This document shows positions 42,492-50,801 of a DNA stretch of 64,000 nucleotides, piece by piece. Position 1 is the first letter of the stretch; each line of letters begins with the position of its first letter. The notes beneath the pieces were generated by a model, which had not been told where the DNA came from, did not search any database, and saw only the letters and a program-made list of their open reading frames with translations. This DNA is from Sporomusa ovata DSM 2662 (GTDB taxonomy: Bacteria; Bacillota; Negativicutes; Sporomusales; Sporomusaceae). A program made the translations under genes and the position numbers. The stretch lies in contig NZ_ASXP01000004.1 of the NCBI RefSeq assembly GCF_000445445.1, positions 248,001 to 312,000 on the forward strand. The letters are read 5' to 3'.

Positions 42492-43096
42492 TTATGCTAC
42501 AGTAATATTTTTTAGGAATTTATTGAATACCTCCTGCCTCGGATAAACATTGTAAAAATTCGTGCCGAACGTTTCCTGAATTAACTTGTAGTCCAGCGCG
42601 ATTTCGTCTTTATCCGAATAGACCAACGTATCCACTATCTCGCCTTTTTTGTTTCGCACCTTTTGAAATGCAATCGCACCGCCGACATCGTCGAGGTGAA
42701 TGATACCACCCTTCAAAACCTGACATGTCGCGGTACCCAGTGCTCTTGCAATTCGCTCGGCCGACAGAGCTTTTTCTCCCATACGATGCTGAATAATTCG
42801 GATTACAAGAAGCGCGACGAAACAGATCAGAAAATGCGCACGTATATGTTCGTTTTTGCTAACGAATACGGGTCTGGCATAAAGATCGGTTTTCATAATT
42901 CTAAATGACTGTTCTATCTGCCAGAGTCCGCTGTACACCTGTCGAATTCTCCGCTCATCGTAGTCCATTTCGCTAGTAATAATGCAAAAATACCCATCAT
43001 ACATCGCGTCTTTCTCCGCCTTTTCCAAGTCCACGCTGCGGAGCTTTTTTGTGTTTTCCAATATCTCCCCGGTCTCTTTGTCAACGATTGGTACTA
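42492..43096 (-). pseudogene. 3' part of the IS1634-like transposase
   Basis: In one frame from the IS3 junction (near 43096) to 42492, about 200 residues continue the transposase: IVPIVDKETGEILENTKKLRS, then YFCIITSEMDYDERRIRQVYSGLWQIEQSFRIMKTDLYARPVFV with the catalytic Glu. Without the 5' part it lacks the two catalytic Asp residues. An internal Met at 43061 could start a 189-aa product but no ribosome site is seen. Confidence 0.8.
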
Positions 43097-43166
43097 TGTC
43101 AAGAAAAAGTACAACTTAAATGTGGAATTTAGCCCAACAAACATTTTGTAAATATATGTATTTTTC

Positions 43167-44063
43167 TTACCCTGCAAGCTGTACTTTCTTATGCACTTTT
43201 TCATATTGATCTGGTGAAAGATATCCACAATGACCATGGATTCTTCTTGTATTATAAAAAGTCTCGATATATTCAAAAATCAATCGATATGCATGCCTAT
43301 AATCAAAGATCTTGTATCTGTTTAGCCATTCTCTCTTTATTAAAGCATGAAATGCTTCAATACATGCATTGTCCCAAGGATAGGCTTTCTTTGAATAGCT
43401 CAGTATCATTCCTTCCGTCGCATTTCGGTAATCCTTTGATACGTACTGACATCCCCTGTCACTATGCATTACCAGGGGTCTGTCAATTTTGCGTTTTTCT
43501 TTGGCTTTATTTATTGTCGCTATAACATGTTCTGTTTCCAGCGTATGACTCAATGTCCATGCAATAATCTTTCGTGAAAATAAATCCATTATACTTGTAA
43601 GGTATACAAAGCCATCCAATGTCCAGATATAAGTAATATCTGAGCACCATACAGCATTTGGTTCCTTTGGATTGAACTGCTCATTTAATACATTTATTAA
43701 TTTGCTGTCAAAATCCGAATTGATGGTGGTTACGGTATAAGGTTTAATATACTGAGCCTTAATTCCCATTTCTCTCATATAGTTCCCAACCGTTTTTTCA
43801 GCAATGACTTCACCCTGAGTAAGAAGTTTCTCCTTTATTTTAGGAGCCCCATAATTCTGATGAGATTCGTCATATATTTCCTGTATCTTTTGCTTAATTC
43901 TCGCTTTCCTTTTTGATTGCTCAGAGGGAGATCTCTTGAGCCAGGCAGTATAGCCTGATCTTGAAACGCCTAAATGCTTCAACATTCCGCTGATAGAAAC
44001 CCGGCGTTTTTTATCGAGTTCTTCTTTTTTAGCGGTAACTTCAATGTATATGGCTTCTGTCAT
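43167..44063 (-). CDS. IS3-family transposase OrfB (DDE integrase)
   Basis: A 298-aa protein with an N-terminal helical HTH-like region (MLKHLGVSRSGYTAWLKR), then an rve catalytic core: WCSDITYIW (Asp), MHSDRGCQYVS (Asp), AYPWDNACIEAFHALIKRE (Glu), all intact. It overlaps OrfA by 4 nt, and an A7 run near 44085 in OrfA would permit a -1 shift to make the OrfAB fusion as in other IS3 members. The copy looks complete and potentially active. Confidence 0.93.
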   Translation of the reverse strand: MTEAIYIEVTAKKEELDKKRRVSISGMLKHLGVSRSGYTAWLKRSPSEQSKRKARIKQKIQEIYDESHQNYGAPKIKEKLLTQGEVIAEKTVGNYMREMGIKAQYIKPYTVTTINSDFDSKLINVLNEQFNPKEPNAVWCSDITYIWTLDGFVYLTSIMDLFSRKIIAWTLSHTLETEHVIATINKAKEKRKIDRPLVMHSDRGCQYVSKDYRNATEGMILSYSKKAYPWDNACIEAFHALIKREWLNRYKIFDYRHAYRLIFEYIETFYNTRRIHGHCGYLSPDQYEKVHKKVQLAG

Positions 44064-44347
44064 TTTCCCAGAATGTTGATTGCTTTTTTTAATACATCAA
44101 GTGCATCCTGCGCATCACGTAACTCCTTCTTTAAGCGCGCGATTTCTTTAGCTTCATCACTTGAATAATTACCCGCTCCCCTGGTTGGTACTTTTCCACC
44201 TTGTTCTTTTGCAGCATTTGCCCATTTGCTTAATGCTGATTTACTGATGCCTAGATTTTTAGCACATCCATTCACACCTAAATCCTTATGGTCATTGTAA
44301 TAAACCACTGCATCTTCTTTAAATTTCTGAGTATAGTGTATGGCCAT
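44060..44347 (-). CDS. IS3-family transposase OrfA (HTH)
   Basis: A 95-aa protein with a Tnp_1 helix-turn-helix (YTQKFKEDAVVYYNDHKDLGVNGCAKNLGISKSALSKWANAAKEQ) and a leucine-zipper-like C-terminus (EIARLKKELRDAQDALDVLKKAINIL). ATG 44347 follows GGGGGG. The A-rich run before its end is a candidate frameshift site towards OrfB. Confidence 0.92.
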   Translation of the reverse strand: MAIHYTQKFKEDAVVYYNDHKDLGVNGCAKNLGISKSALSKWANAAKEQGGKVPTRGAGNYSSDEAKEIARLKKELRDAQDALDVLKKAINILGK

Positions 44348-44424
44348 GTTAAGTCCCCCCATCTTGTTAGTTATTGTAACAATTTATTGGGAACTTTCCA
44401 TATTTAATTTGCACTATTTTTATT

Positions 44425-45633
44425 CTAGCACCAGATGGCTTCTTTTGTATATTCGTCGACACCTTTTGGAATACTGTAGGCATTGTTTTTGACCGAACGC
44501 GCTGCCTTTTCCAGTTTTTCTTCCCGTTTGCGCTTCGCCATGTCGGCTTCTGCTTTGCTCCAATATAAAAGTACTTTTCTTACCCGGATTTCTTTTTTTC
44601 CATCCTGGTCCTTTCCCTCGTATTCTTCTTCGAACAACTTGAATCTGTACGTATCCTTTTCGTTTGATGTCCATCCGCTTGAGTCAAATAGCTTTTCATT
44701 GTAACGCTGGCCTTTTTTTCCTTTTAGTATCTGTGAGAATACAAAACCGTCCCCGTTGTACATGATAGCGTCGATATTCTTTGACGAGTTGAGCCCCTTG
44801 TCGGCCACCACGATCAGTCTTCCTAATCCGTACGAATCCTTGATATCCTTCATAGTCGGCTGAAGCGTAAGAGAATCGCTTGTGTTGCCGGGGAATACCG
44901 ACATACTGACCGGTAACCCGTTGGAATCCATAAACAGCCCCATTGCGGCAATAGGGTCGGTGCGGTGTTCTTTCGATACGCCTCTTTTCCGAAGGTCATC
45001 CTCGCCATTGGGAAAATCGATCTCGAAGAAATAATTGGTCACGTCATAGAATGCATAGGAAAGGTCGCGGCCGATCGTCTTTTTGACACGTTCGTTCAAA
45101 TGCCGCTGCAACTCCACCTCAAAATCCGCGAAGAGGTCAAGCGATCTGTAGATATCTGGCAGTGTGAAATTCGTGTGCATCCCGTAGAAGTTGTCCTTCC
45201 TTTGACAGGAGGCCCGCTTCGAGTCCGGCCAGAGAATTCTTGCCAACACTAGAAACTTGAAAATATCGCTGGGTGAATATTCTCCTCGAAATCGGTGTAA
45301 TTTTTCATAGTCCTTGATAAACGAATTAATTTCGAGCAGATTATAGACGGCCTCCAGGAACTTGTATCCGTAGTTCTGCCGTCGGTTTTCCCCACCATAC
45401 ATCAGCGCATTGGCTGCAACTTCGATTCGTAAGGGAACATTATCTTTAAAGTTAGCGTCGAACTCCTCCACCATAGCCATGAAAGCCTCGGGATCTGGCT
45501 GATCTTCGAAATAACCAAAACTTCTAATAGTACGCTGCTTGGTGGGCATCCCCGGTCCAGGGCGATACCCTTCGACAACACGGATGTGCGTCTTAATAAC
45601 GCCACCACGCTTTACACGGTCTTTTCTTATCAT
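44425..45633 (-). pseudogene. 5' part of the IS1634-like transposase
   Basis: 402 residues from ATG 45633 (AAAGGAGGTGATG upstream) to a stop made at the IS3 junction. It contains DVTNYFFEID (first Asp) and VVADKGLNSSKNI (second Asp) of the IS4/IS1634 DDE domain. The third acidic residue is on the other side of the inserted IS3 element (see 42492-43096), so the protein cannot be catalytically complete. Confidence 0.88.
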
Positions 45634-45775
45634 GGAACATCACCTCCTTTATATTGTAGCATATCTGTAGTATAACACAATATAAAAAGCGCAAAAAAAT
45701 GCGGAAATCCGCATTTTATAAGCATATTATTCCACTCTGTCTGCTTCGTATATTCTGCTAACTGTAAAAGTCGGG

Positions 45776-45822
45776 CCTTAATACATAGTTTATATACTCA
45801 ACACACAGGTTGTATGCTATAA
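45776..45822 (+). repeat. 47-bp target duplication, right copy
   Basis: Exact repeat of 42358-42404. The right copy joins into TATAATG, restoring the promoter of the TSCPD gene; in the left copy the -10 is cut to TATAAC. Confidence 0.93.
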
Positions 45823-45823
45823 T
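45815..45823 (+). promoter_or_regulatory. extended -10 promoter of the TSCPD gene
   Basis: TGC-TATAAT (45818-45823) spans the right end of the duplication. The -35 region is weak. Confidence 0.5.
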
Positions 45824-45860
45824 GTTTCCATAATCCATAGGTAGGAAGGAAGAGCGAAAC

Positions 45861-46118
45861 ATGAATACTTACATACCCAGCGGTGTGTGTTCAAAAAAAA
45901 TTGAGTTTCTGATAGAAGACAATATCGTAAAGGAAATACATTTTCAATCAGGCTGCCCTGGTAATTTACAGGGCGTAAGCCGGCTGGCAGAAGGAATGGC
46001 AGTCGATGCGGTTATTACTAAATTAAAAGGGATACGATGCGGCGCTAAAGCAACCTCTTGTCCTGACCAGCTGGCTCAGGCGCTGGAGCAGTTAACGAGT
46101 AAAAATTCGTTAGAATAA
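45861..46118 (+). CDS. TSCPD domain protein
   Basis: An 85-aa protein with four Cys residues, including the name-giving motif in the C-terminal part (TSCPDQLAQAL). It corresponds to the small TSCPD family (TIGR03905 type) resembling the end of B12-dependent ribonucleotide reductases and probably binding a metal. GGAAGG precedes ATG 45861. Before the IS insertion it stood directly behind the Moco operon. Function unknown. Confidence 0.88.
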   Translation: MNTYIPSGVCSKKIEFLIEDNIVKEIHFQSGCPGNLQGVSRLAEGMAVDAVITKLKGIRCGAKATSCPDQLAQALEQLTSKNSLE

Positions 46119-46127
46119 ATAAGGCTA

Positions 46128-46156
46128 TTGACAGAAATTTTGATGTGTGATATATT
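46128..46156 (+). promoter_or_regulatory. promoter of the T-box aroF-tyrA operon
   Basis: TTGACA (46128-46133), a 17-bp spacer and TATATT (46151-46156). Confidence 0.78.
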
Positions 46157-46162
46157 CATTGG

Positions 46163-46440
46163 CAACAGCATATATAAATGCAATGAACGGGATAAGTAAA
46201 TTGGCTGCGCTATTATCAGAGAGCCGGGGGGTGGTGTGACCCGGTAGGCGTGCTTATTGAAATACACCTGTGAGCAGCAGGTTGAACGGATACCAAGTAG
46301 ACTGCGCCGGATGCCACCGTTATCAGAGGCTAGGGTATCGGAATGTCCTGTACCTGAAAAAAGTGGCTTGCTATTTTAAGCAAGCAGGGTGGTACCGCGA
46401 GTAAAGTCTCGTCCCTGTTAAGGGATGGGGCTTTTTTATT
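46163..46440 (+). promoter_or_regulatory. T-box riboswitch, probable tyrosine type (UAC specifier)
   Basis: The leader has the T-box antiterminator motif AGGGTGGTACCGCG (46385-46398) and a terminator (GTCTCGTCCCT/AGGGATGGGGC, T run) ending at 46440. Stem I shows AGAGAG and GGTGTGACC-type segments. The probable specifier loop reads GAAATACACC (46259-46268), giving UAC (Tyr); this fits the downstream prephenate dehydrogenase. Uncharged tRNA-Tyr would open expression. The specifier choice is inferred by alignment with the usual pattern. Confidence 0.88.
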
Positions 46441-46467
46441 TTCCGAAAATTTTAGGAGGAGATAACT

Positions 46468-47484
46468 ATGATTATTGTAATGAGCCCGGCAGCTACTCAA
46501 AAAGAGATTGACAACGTGGTTGCCCGGGTAACGGGCGCTGGATTAAGAGTACATTTGTCTGAAGGAAAATTACGTACAATTATTGGTCTGATTGGTGAAA
46601 AAAAATTAATGGCTCAACTACCTTTGGAGGCTATGGCTGGTGTAGAGAAGGCGATATCTGTTACTGCCGGTTATAAGCTGGTCAGCCGGGAAGTCAAGAG
46701 CGAAGATACAGTGATTAATATTGGCGGGGTACTTGTTGGCGGTACTAATCTGGTAGTAATGGCAGGTCCTTGTGCAGTGGAAAGCAGAGAACAACTGCTG
46801 GAATCAGCAAAAATTGTTAAAGAAGCCGGTGCTCAGTTTTTGCGAGGGGGTGCCTACAAGCCGCGGACTTCACCATACTCTTTTCAGGGACTTGAGGAAA
46901 AGGGGCTGGAAATGTTGGCCGAGGCCCGGGAGGTGACTGGGCTAAAAATAGTTACTGAGGTTGTCGATATCCAATCTGTATCAGTGGTAAGTGCCTATGC
47001 CGATGTATTACAAATCGGTGCCCGCAATATGCAAAACTTTCAACTGCTAAAGGCAGTAGGTAAAAGCGGTATGCCTGTGCTGTTAAAGCGTGGGATGGCG
47101 GCAACTATCAATGAGTGGCTGCATGCTGCCGAGTATATATTGAGTGAAGGTAATTTTAATGTTATGTTTTGCGAACGCGGTATCCGGACATTCGAGGATT
47201 ATACCCGCAACACGTTGGATTTGAGTGCGGCAGCAGCACTTAAAGACTTGAGTCATCTGCCGGTGATTGTCGATCCCAGTCATGGCACTGGTGTGTGGAA
47301 ACTGGTTAAACCGATGGCTAAAGCAGCCGTGGCAGGCGGGGCTGACGGTTTAATGATTGAGGTTCATCCTAACCCGGCAGAGGCCTTGTCTGATGGCAGT
47401 CAGTCGCTGACTCCTGTTAACTTCCAAGCTCTGATGAATGAAGTGGGCAGTATTGCGGCAGCAGTTGGCAGGAAAATGGCATGA
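46468..47484 (+). CDS. aroF: 3-deoxy-7-phosphoheptulonate synthase (DAHP synthase), T-box-controlled paralogue
   Basis: A 338-aa type I-beta enzyme with N-terminal regulatory domain (residues 1-75) and the barrel motifs AGPCAVESREQ, FLRGGAYKPRTSPYSFQG, IGARNMQNF, LLKRGMAATINE and VDPSHGTG. AGGAGG precedes ATG 46468, right after the T-box terminator. It overlaps tyrA by 4 nt. The paralogue at 36.5-37.5 kb has the same architecture but a leader-peptide attenuator. Confidence 0.95.
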   Translation: MIIVMSPAATQKEIDNVVARVTGAGLRVHLSEGKLRTIIGLIGEKKLMAQLPLEAMAGVEKAISVTAGYKLVSREVKSEDTVINIGGVLVGGTNLVVMAGPCAVESREQLLESAKIVKEAGAQFLRGGAYKPRTSPYSFQGLEEKGLEMLAEAREVTGLKIVTEVVDIQSVSVVSAYADVLQIGARNMQNFQLLKAVGKSGMPVLLKRGMAATINEWLHAAEYILSEGNFNVMFCERGIRTFEDYTRNTLDLSAAAALKDLSHLPVIVDPSHGTGVWKLVKPMAKAAVAGGADGLMIEVHPNPAEALSDGSQSLTPVNFQALMNEVGSIAAAVGRKMA

Positions 47485-48392
47485 TGCCGGCAATCAAACA
47501 GATTGCAATCATCGGTATGGGGTTAATTGGCGGTTCGCTCGGTTTGGCCATCAAAGCCTCCCAGGGGGAGAAGGTTGAGGTTACGGGCATTGACACGAAT
47601 GAATTGTCAATGCTCAAAGCCAAACAATGCGGTGCTGCTGACCGGATTACTGCTGATTATAAAACCGGTATAAAGAGTGCCGATATGATTTTTGTGTGTA
47701 CGCCTGTGCTGCAAATTGCGACGCTCATAAAAGAAATAGCGCCCCATTTAAAACCAGGCGCTATTTTGACAGACACAGGTAGTACTAAAACCTATCTAAT
47801 TCAAGAAATCACAGCAGTATTACCGCCGGGTGTTCATTATGTTCCCGGTCATCCCATGGCCGGGCGTGAAAAAAGTGGCATTGAAGCTGCCGTTGACACA
47901 CTTTTTTATGATAAGTGGTATATACTCACTCCTGCAAGAGATGGGGACGCTGCGGCTGTAGAAGCAGTACGGCAGGTGATTAGCTGGATAGGGGCCAGAG
48001 TCACGGAAATGAATGCTGCCGAGCATGATTGGTGTACTGCTTTAATCAGTCATGTACCACATATTGGCGCTGCCGCGCTGGTAAACTTGCTTATGTATTT
48101 GCAAGATCAGGAAAACAGTATCAAACTGGCAGGCGGCGGTTTTCGGGATACAACACGCATCGCTTCTTCCAATGCTGATATGTGGGCTGATATTTGCATG
48201 ACAAATGCTGAACCAATTGCCGACAGTTTAGATAAATTTAGTCAAATTGTCAGCCAAGTTGCGGCAGCAGTTCGTCAAGGCGACAGGGAAAGTATTCATA
48301 AATTTTTTTCTAGTGCCAAACAGCGGCGCGATGAGTTATTACTCCTGGAACAGGCTGCTAGCGAACAACCCTTGACCAATGAGCATTTATAA
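47481..48392 (+). CDS. tyrA: prephenate dehydrogenase
   Basis: A 303-aa NAD(P)-dependent enzyme of tyrosine synthesis. The Rossmann motif is IIGMGLIGGSLG; GHPMAGREKSG and the LISHVPHIGAAAL and DTTRIASSNADMW segments are typical. There is no C-terminal ACT domain, so feedback must come from elsewhere. The ATGATG at 47481 overlaps the aroF stop; either Met is possible. Its 3' end overlaps the convergent SGNH gene by 35 bp. Confidence 0.94.
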   Translation: MMPAIKQIAIIGMGLIGGSLGLAIKASQGEKVEVTGIDTNELSMLKAKQCGAADRITADYKTGIKSADMIFVCTPVLQIATLIKEIAPHLKPGAILTDTGSTKTYLIQEITAVLPPGVHYVPGHPMAGREKSGIEAAVDTLFYDKWYILTPARDGDAAAVEAVRQVISWIGARVTEMNAAEHDWCTALISHVPHIGAAALVNLLMYLQDQENSIKLAGGGFRDTTRIASSNADMWADICMTNAEPIADSLDKFSQIVSQVAAAVRQGDRESIHKFFSSAKQRRDELLLLEQAASEQPLTNEHL

Positions 48393-49983
48393 TTTGGGCT
48401 ATGAGTTTTTTGCCTTCAATATCCGGGTGTAAGCCGTCAATAGCCAAATAATCCGGAAGCTCACGGTTACTGTCAAGAAAGTGAGGTTCAAGGTCGATAA
48501 AGTAACGCTGCTGCCGGATAAATTGATTGACGGCATCAAACTCTTCCCGCCAATTGGTAACTGTTTCTTCATGGAAGACATCATTAATTGCATCCGGGTT
48601 GATTGGCGGCAAGGTTAAGAAGATAGGTCGAATGCCATTTGTCAGGCATTTATCACGAATACCTGTAAGCTCAGTAATGACTTGAGCAGCAGGGACACCG
48701 CCACGCAGGCTGTTGGTTCCACCCAGAATTAGTAGATATTTTGGTTTGAAGGGTAATACATCCTGATCAAATCTGGCTAACATAGCTGCCGTAGTATCAC
48801 CGCTTTTACCAAGATTAACAGCGGGAAAATTAAGATAGGTTTGATAACTGTAATCAAAATCGGCTGGTGAATAGGAGATTGCGCCGCCGCCGTGGGTGAT
48901 ACTGTCACCAAAGGTGGCTGCATAGTGTCCACGGCTCAAGTCAACGCTAAATTCAGCGGCGTCCGAATAGCCGCCAACCGGATTACCGGCGGCATCAATA
49001 CCGCGTACCCGCCAATAGTATTTTCCGGGAATAATACGAGGCTGATCGTCATAACAGTCATTTAAGCCGGTGACTATTTGACTCCAAATACGGTATTGGG
49101 AGGGTTCAATGCCACCAGGGTTTTCCGGTGGTTGACAAGTAAGCTCAACTTCATGGCTTAAAGCTCCCAATACGGGTATCAGGGAATAGGCGGGATAGAG
49201 TGGTGCAGGCAGGTTGGTCGGTTTGTGCTCATTGATCAGTGGTCTGGTGACAGGGATAATATCGTGATTAAGATAAAGTTCAGTGGCATCAGAAAAAACC
49301 CCCAGGGGGTTGCCGTGATTATTTAGTGCGCGGACGCGCCAGAAGATACGATTGCCTTCATACCAGGACAAATCAGCATTATAGCCATTGGTAAACACCT
49401 CGCGGGTTAAGAGAACCTGTTTGTCAGATGAAAAAACATCATTGGGGTTTTCCGGTGGTTCTGTTAAGAACTCGAGCTCATAGTATACCGCGCCTGGTAC
49501 TACCGTCCAAGTTAACATTGGCCGGATAGAAGCCGGGGCATTGTCCGGGTAAAAGGAGGTGGGCTTCGGCTTTACCTTGTTAAAGTCGGCGGCCATTCCA
49601 TTGATGGTTTGTGTTAGGTTAACGTGGTCAGAGTATTTGCCCAGCGGTTGATGAAACAGAGTTTGAGCCGATACGCGCCAGTAGGTGCGAAAAGGAAAAT
49701 TTTCGTCAATTGACATTTGACTTTTCCAAGTGCGGTAGCTGGCAATTAGCTCTGTTTCAGTGGCTTGCTCAGCGTCGTTGTCAGGAGGAACACTCAAAGC
49801 TTCTACCTCATAATAAGCAAAATAAGGTAATCGTTGCCATTGTAAAATATATTCATTGGACATATGATTAATTTCCAGCTGTGGTTTAAAATTTTTGAGG
49901 CCAACAGCTTCGGAGACTTCTAATACGTAAAGCAGGGAAATGGTTAGAGACATAATAATAAAAAATCGTTTCAACGTGTACAC
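48358..49983 (-). CDS. secreted SGNH hydrolase with three fibronectin-like repeats
   Basis: A 541-aa protein with a signal peptide (FFIIMSLTISLLYVLEVSEA). Three Fn3-like repeats follow (about 30-135, 145-245, 255-350), each with YYELE/YEVE, PPENP- or PPDN-type and YWRVRA...GNPLG-YSD segments. The C-terminal SGNH/GDSL esterase domain shows FGDSITHGGG (Ser), LGKSGDTT, GGTNSLRGG (Asn) and DGLHPD (Asp-His). It would act on acylated sugars or lipids outside the cytoplasm; the substrate is unknown. The first ATG is at 49983. It is divergent from a DedA gene. Confidence 0.85.
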   Translation of the reverse strand: MYTLKRFFIIMSLTISLLYVLEVSEAVGLKNFKPQLEINHMSNEYILQWQRLPYFAYYEVEALSVPPDNDAEQATETELIASYRTWKSQMSIDENFPFRTYWRVSAQTLFHQPLGKYSDHVNLTQTINGMAADFNKVKPKPTSFYPDNAPASIRPMLTWTVVPGAVYYELEFLTEPPENPNDVFSSDKQVLLTREVFTNGYNADLSWYEGNRIFWRVRALNNHGNPLGVFSDATELYLNHDIIPVTRPLINEHKPTNLPAPLYPAYSLIPVLGALSHEVELTCQPPENPGGIEPSQYRIWSQIVTGLNDCYDDQPRIIPGKYYWRVRGIDAAGNPVGGYSDAAEFSVDLSRGHYAATFGDSITHGGGAISYSPADFDYSYQTYLNFPAVNLGKSGDTTAAMLARFDQDVLPFKPKYLLILGGTNSLRGGVPAAQVITELTGIRDKCLTNGIRPIFLTLPPINPDAINDVFHEETVTNWREEFDAVNQFIRQQRYFIDLEPHFLDSNRELPDYLAIDGLHPDIEGKKLIAQIINAHWSRVVR

Positions 49984-50064
49984 CTGCCGAATCCTAATAG
50001 TATTTATAGAGTAGAAATATAAATATATATTACCACATTTTATTAGTAATACAAATCAGGAGGT

Positions 50065-50098
50065 AAACCGCTGTTCTTTTTTTGAATAGCGGTTTTTG
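50065..50098 (+). terminator. hairpin upstream of the DedA gene
   Basis: AAACCGCT and AGCGGTTT (8 bp) with a T-rich loop and TTTTTG behind. As it sits between divergent genes, it may be an attenuator-like leader structure rather than a gene end. Confidence 0.4.
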
Positions 50099-50115
50099 CA
50101 GTTTACTACTAAATC

Positions 50116-50754
50116 ATGGTAGAATATGAAGCGAAGGAGGCGATTGCCGCGGAACAGGTTTTTCAAATTGTAATCGATTATATTGCTCTTTGGGGTTATA
50201 CCGGAATTTTTATCGGCATGGCGCTGGAGAGTGCATGCATACCTGTCCCCAGTGAACTTATTTTTGGTTTTGCGGGGTATCTGGTATACCTTGACAGGCT
50301 GGAGTTTACTATGAGTGTTACTGCTGGAGTGTCAGGCGGATTACTAGGCTCGATTGTTGCTTATTTGATTGGGTTTTACGGTGGACAACCTTTTGTTACA
50401 AAGTATGGGAAATACATGTTTTTATCTAAAAGACATGTTGATACTGCGCAAAGATGGTTTGACCGCTATGGGGTGAAGGCAACTTTTTTCAGCCGGTTAT
50501 TACCCATTGTCCGTACCTTTATTTCGCTGCCTGCCGGGTTTGCCAAAGTGAATCTAGGTAAATTTATGCTTTATACCGTGTTGGGCTCCCTTCCGTGGAC
50601 AGTGGCTTTAATTTATGCCGGCCAAATCTTGGGTGAAAATTGGCGCGAGTTAAATACGTTGGGTCATGAGGCTAGTCTGGTAGTTGCAATTTTGCTTATC
50701 GCTGTTGCAGTATACTACTTTTGGAAGAACAGGACACAGTCTGACCAAAAGTAG
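50116..50754 (+). CDS. DedA family membrane protein
   Basis: A 212-aa DedA/SNARE-associated family protein, inner-membrane, probably a lipid scramblase or flippase. Typical segments: GYTGIFIGMALESACIPVPSELIFGFAGYL, GSIVAYLIGFYGGQPFVTKYGKYMFLS, FFSRLLPIVRTFISLPAGFAKV. The start is uncertain: ATG 50116 has no ribosome site, while GAAGGAGG lies inside the frame at 50134-50141 with only ATT (50143) near it. A 17-bp inverted repeat covers the stop codon. Confidence 0.9.
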   Translation: MVEYEAKEAIAAEQVFQIVIDYIALWGYTGIFIGMALESACIPVPSELIFGFAGYLVYLDRLEFTMSVTAGVSGGLLGSIVAYLIGFYGGQPFVTKYGKYMFLSKRHVDTAQRWFDRYGVKATFFSRLLPIVRTFISLPAGFAKVNLGKFMLYTVLGSLPWTVALIYAGQILGENWRELNTLGHEASLVVAILLIAVAVYYFWKNRTQSDQK

Positions 50755-50761
50755 TATACTG
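50708..50761. repeat. 17-bp perfect inverted repeat over the DedA stop
   Basis: CAGTATACTACTTTTGG (50708-50724) and its exact complement (50745-50761) flank a 20-nt loop; the stop TAG is inside the right arm. No T tract follows, so it is not a classic terminator. Confidence 0.8.
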
Positions 50762-50801
50762 GACTAAAGAACGATTGGGGAAGGGATGAATAGCTCAGGA
50801 T

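Larger units (their letters stand above)
43097..44427 (-). mobile_element. IS3-family insertion sequence
   Basis: Two overlapping minus-strand frames (HTH and DDE integrase) lie between similar ends: from 43097 TGTCAAGAAAAAGTACAACTT and, inward from 44427, TAGAATAAAAATAGTGCAAAT (about 23 of 32 aligned bases agree). No clean short target duplication is visible at the junctions, so boundaries are approximate to a few bases. Confidence 0.85.
42405..45775 (-). mobile_element. IS1634-family-like element, disrupted by an IS3-family element
   Basis: The ends are inverted repeats CCCGAGTTTTACAGTT (left) and CCCGACTTTTACAGTT (right, read inward), 15 of 16 identical. A 47-bp direct repeat flanks it. 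The original element would be about 2.0 kb (3371 bp minus about 1331 bp of inserted IS3). Long, variable duplications are known for IS1634. A hairpin terminator lies at 42432-42467. Confidence 0.88.

Noticed and set aside
43097..44427. Short target duplication of the IS3-family element
   Set aside because: The bases at both junctions (GGTACTA and GCACCAG) do not match convincingly.
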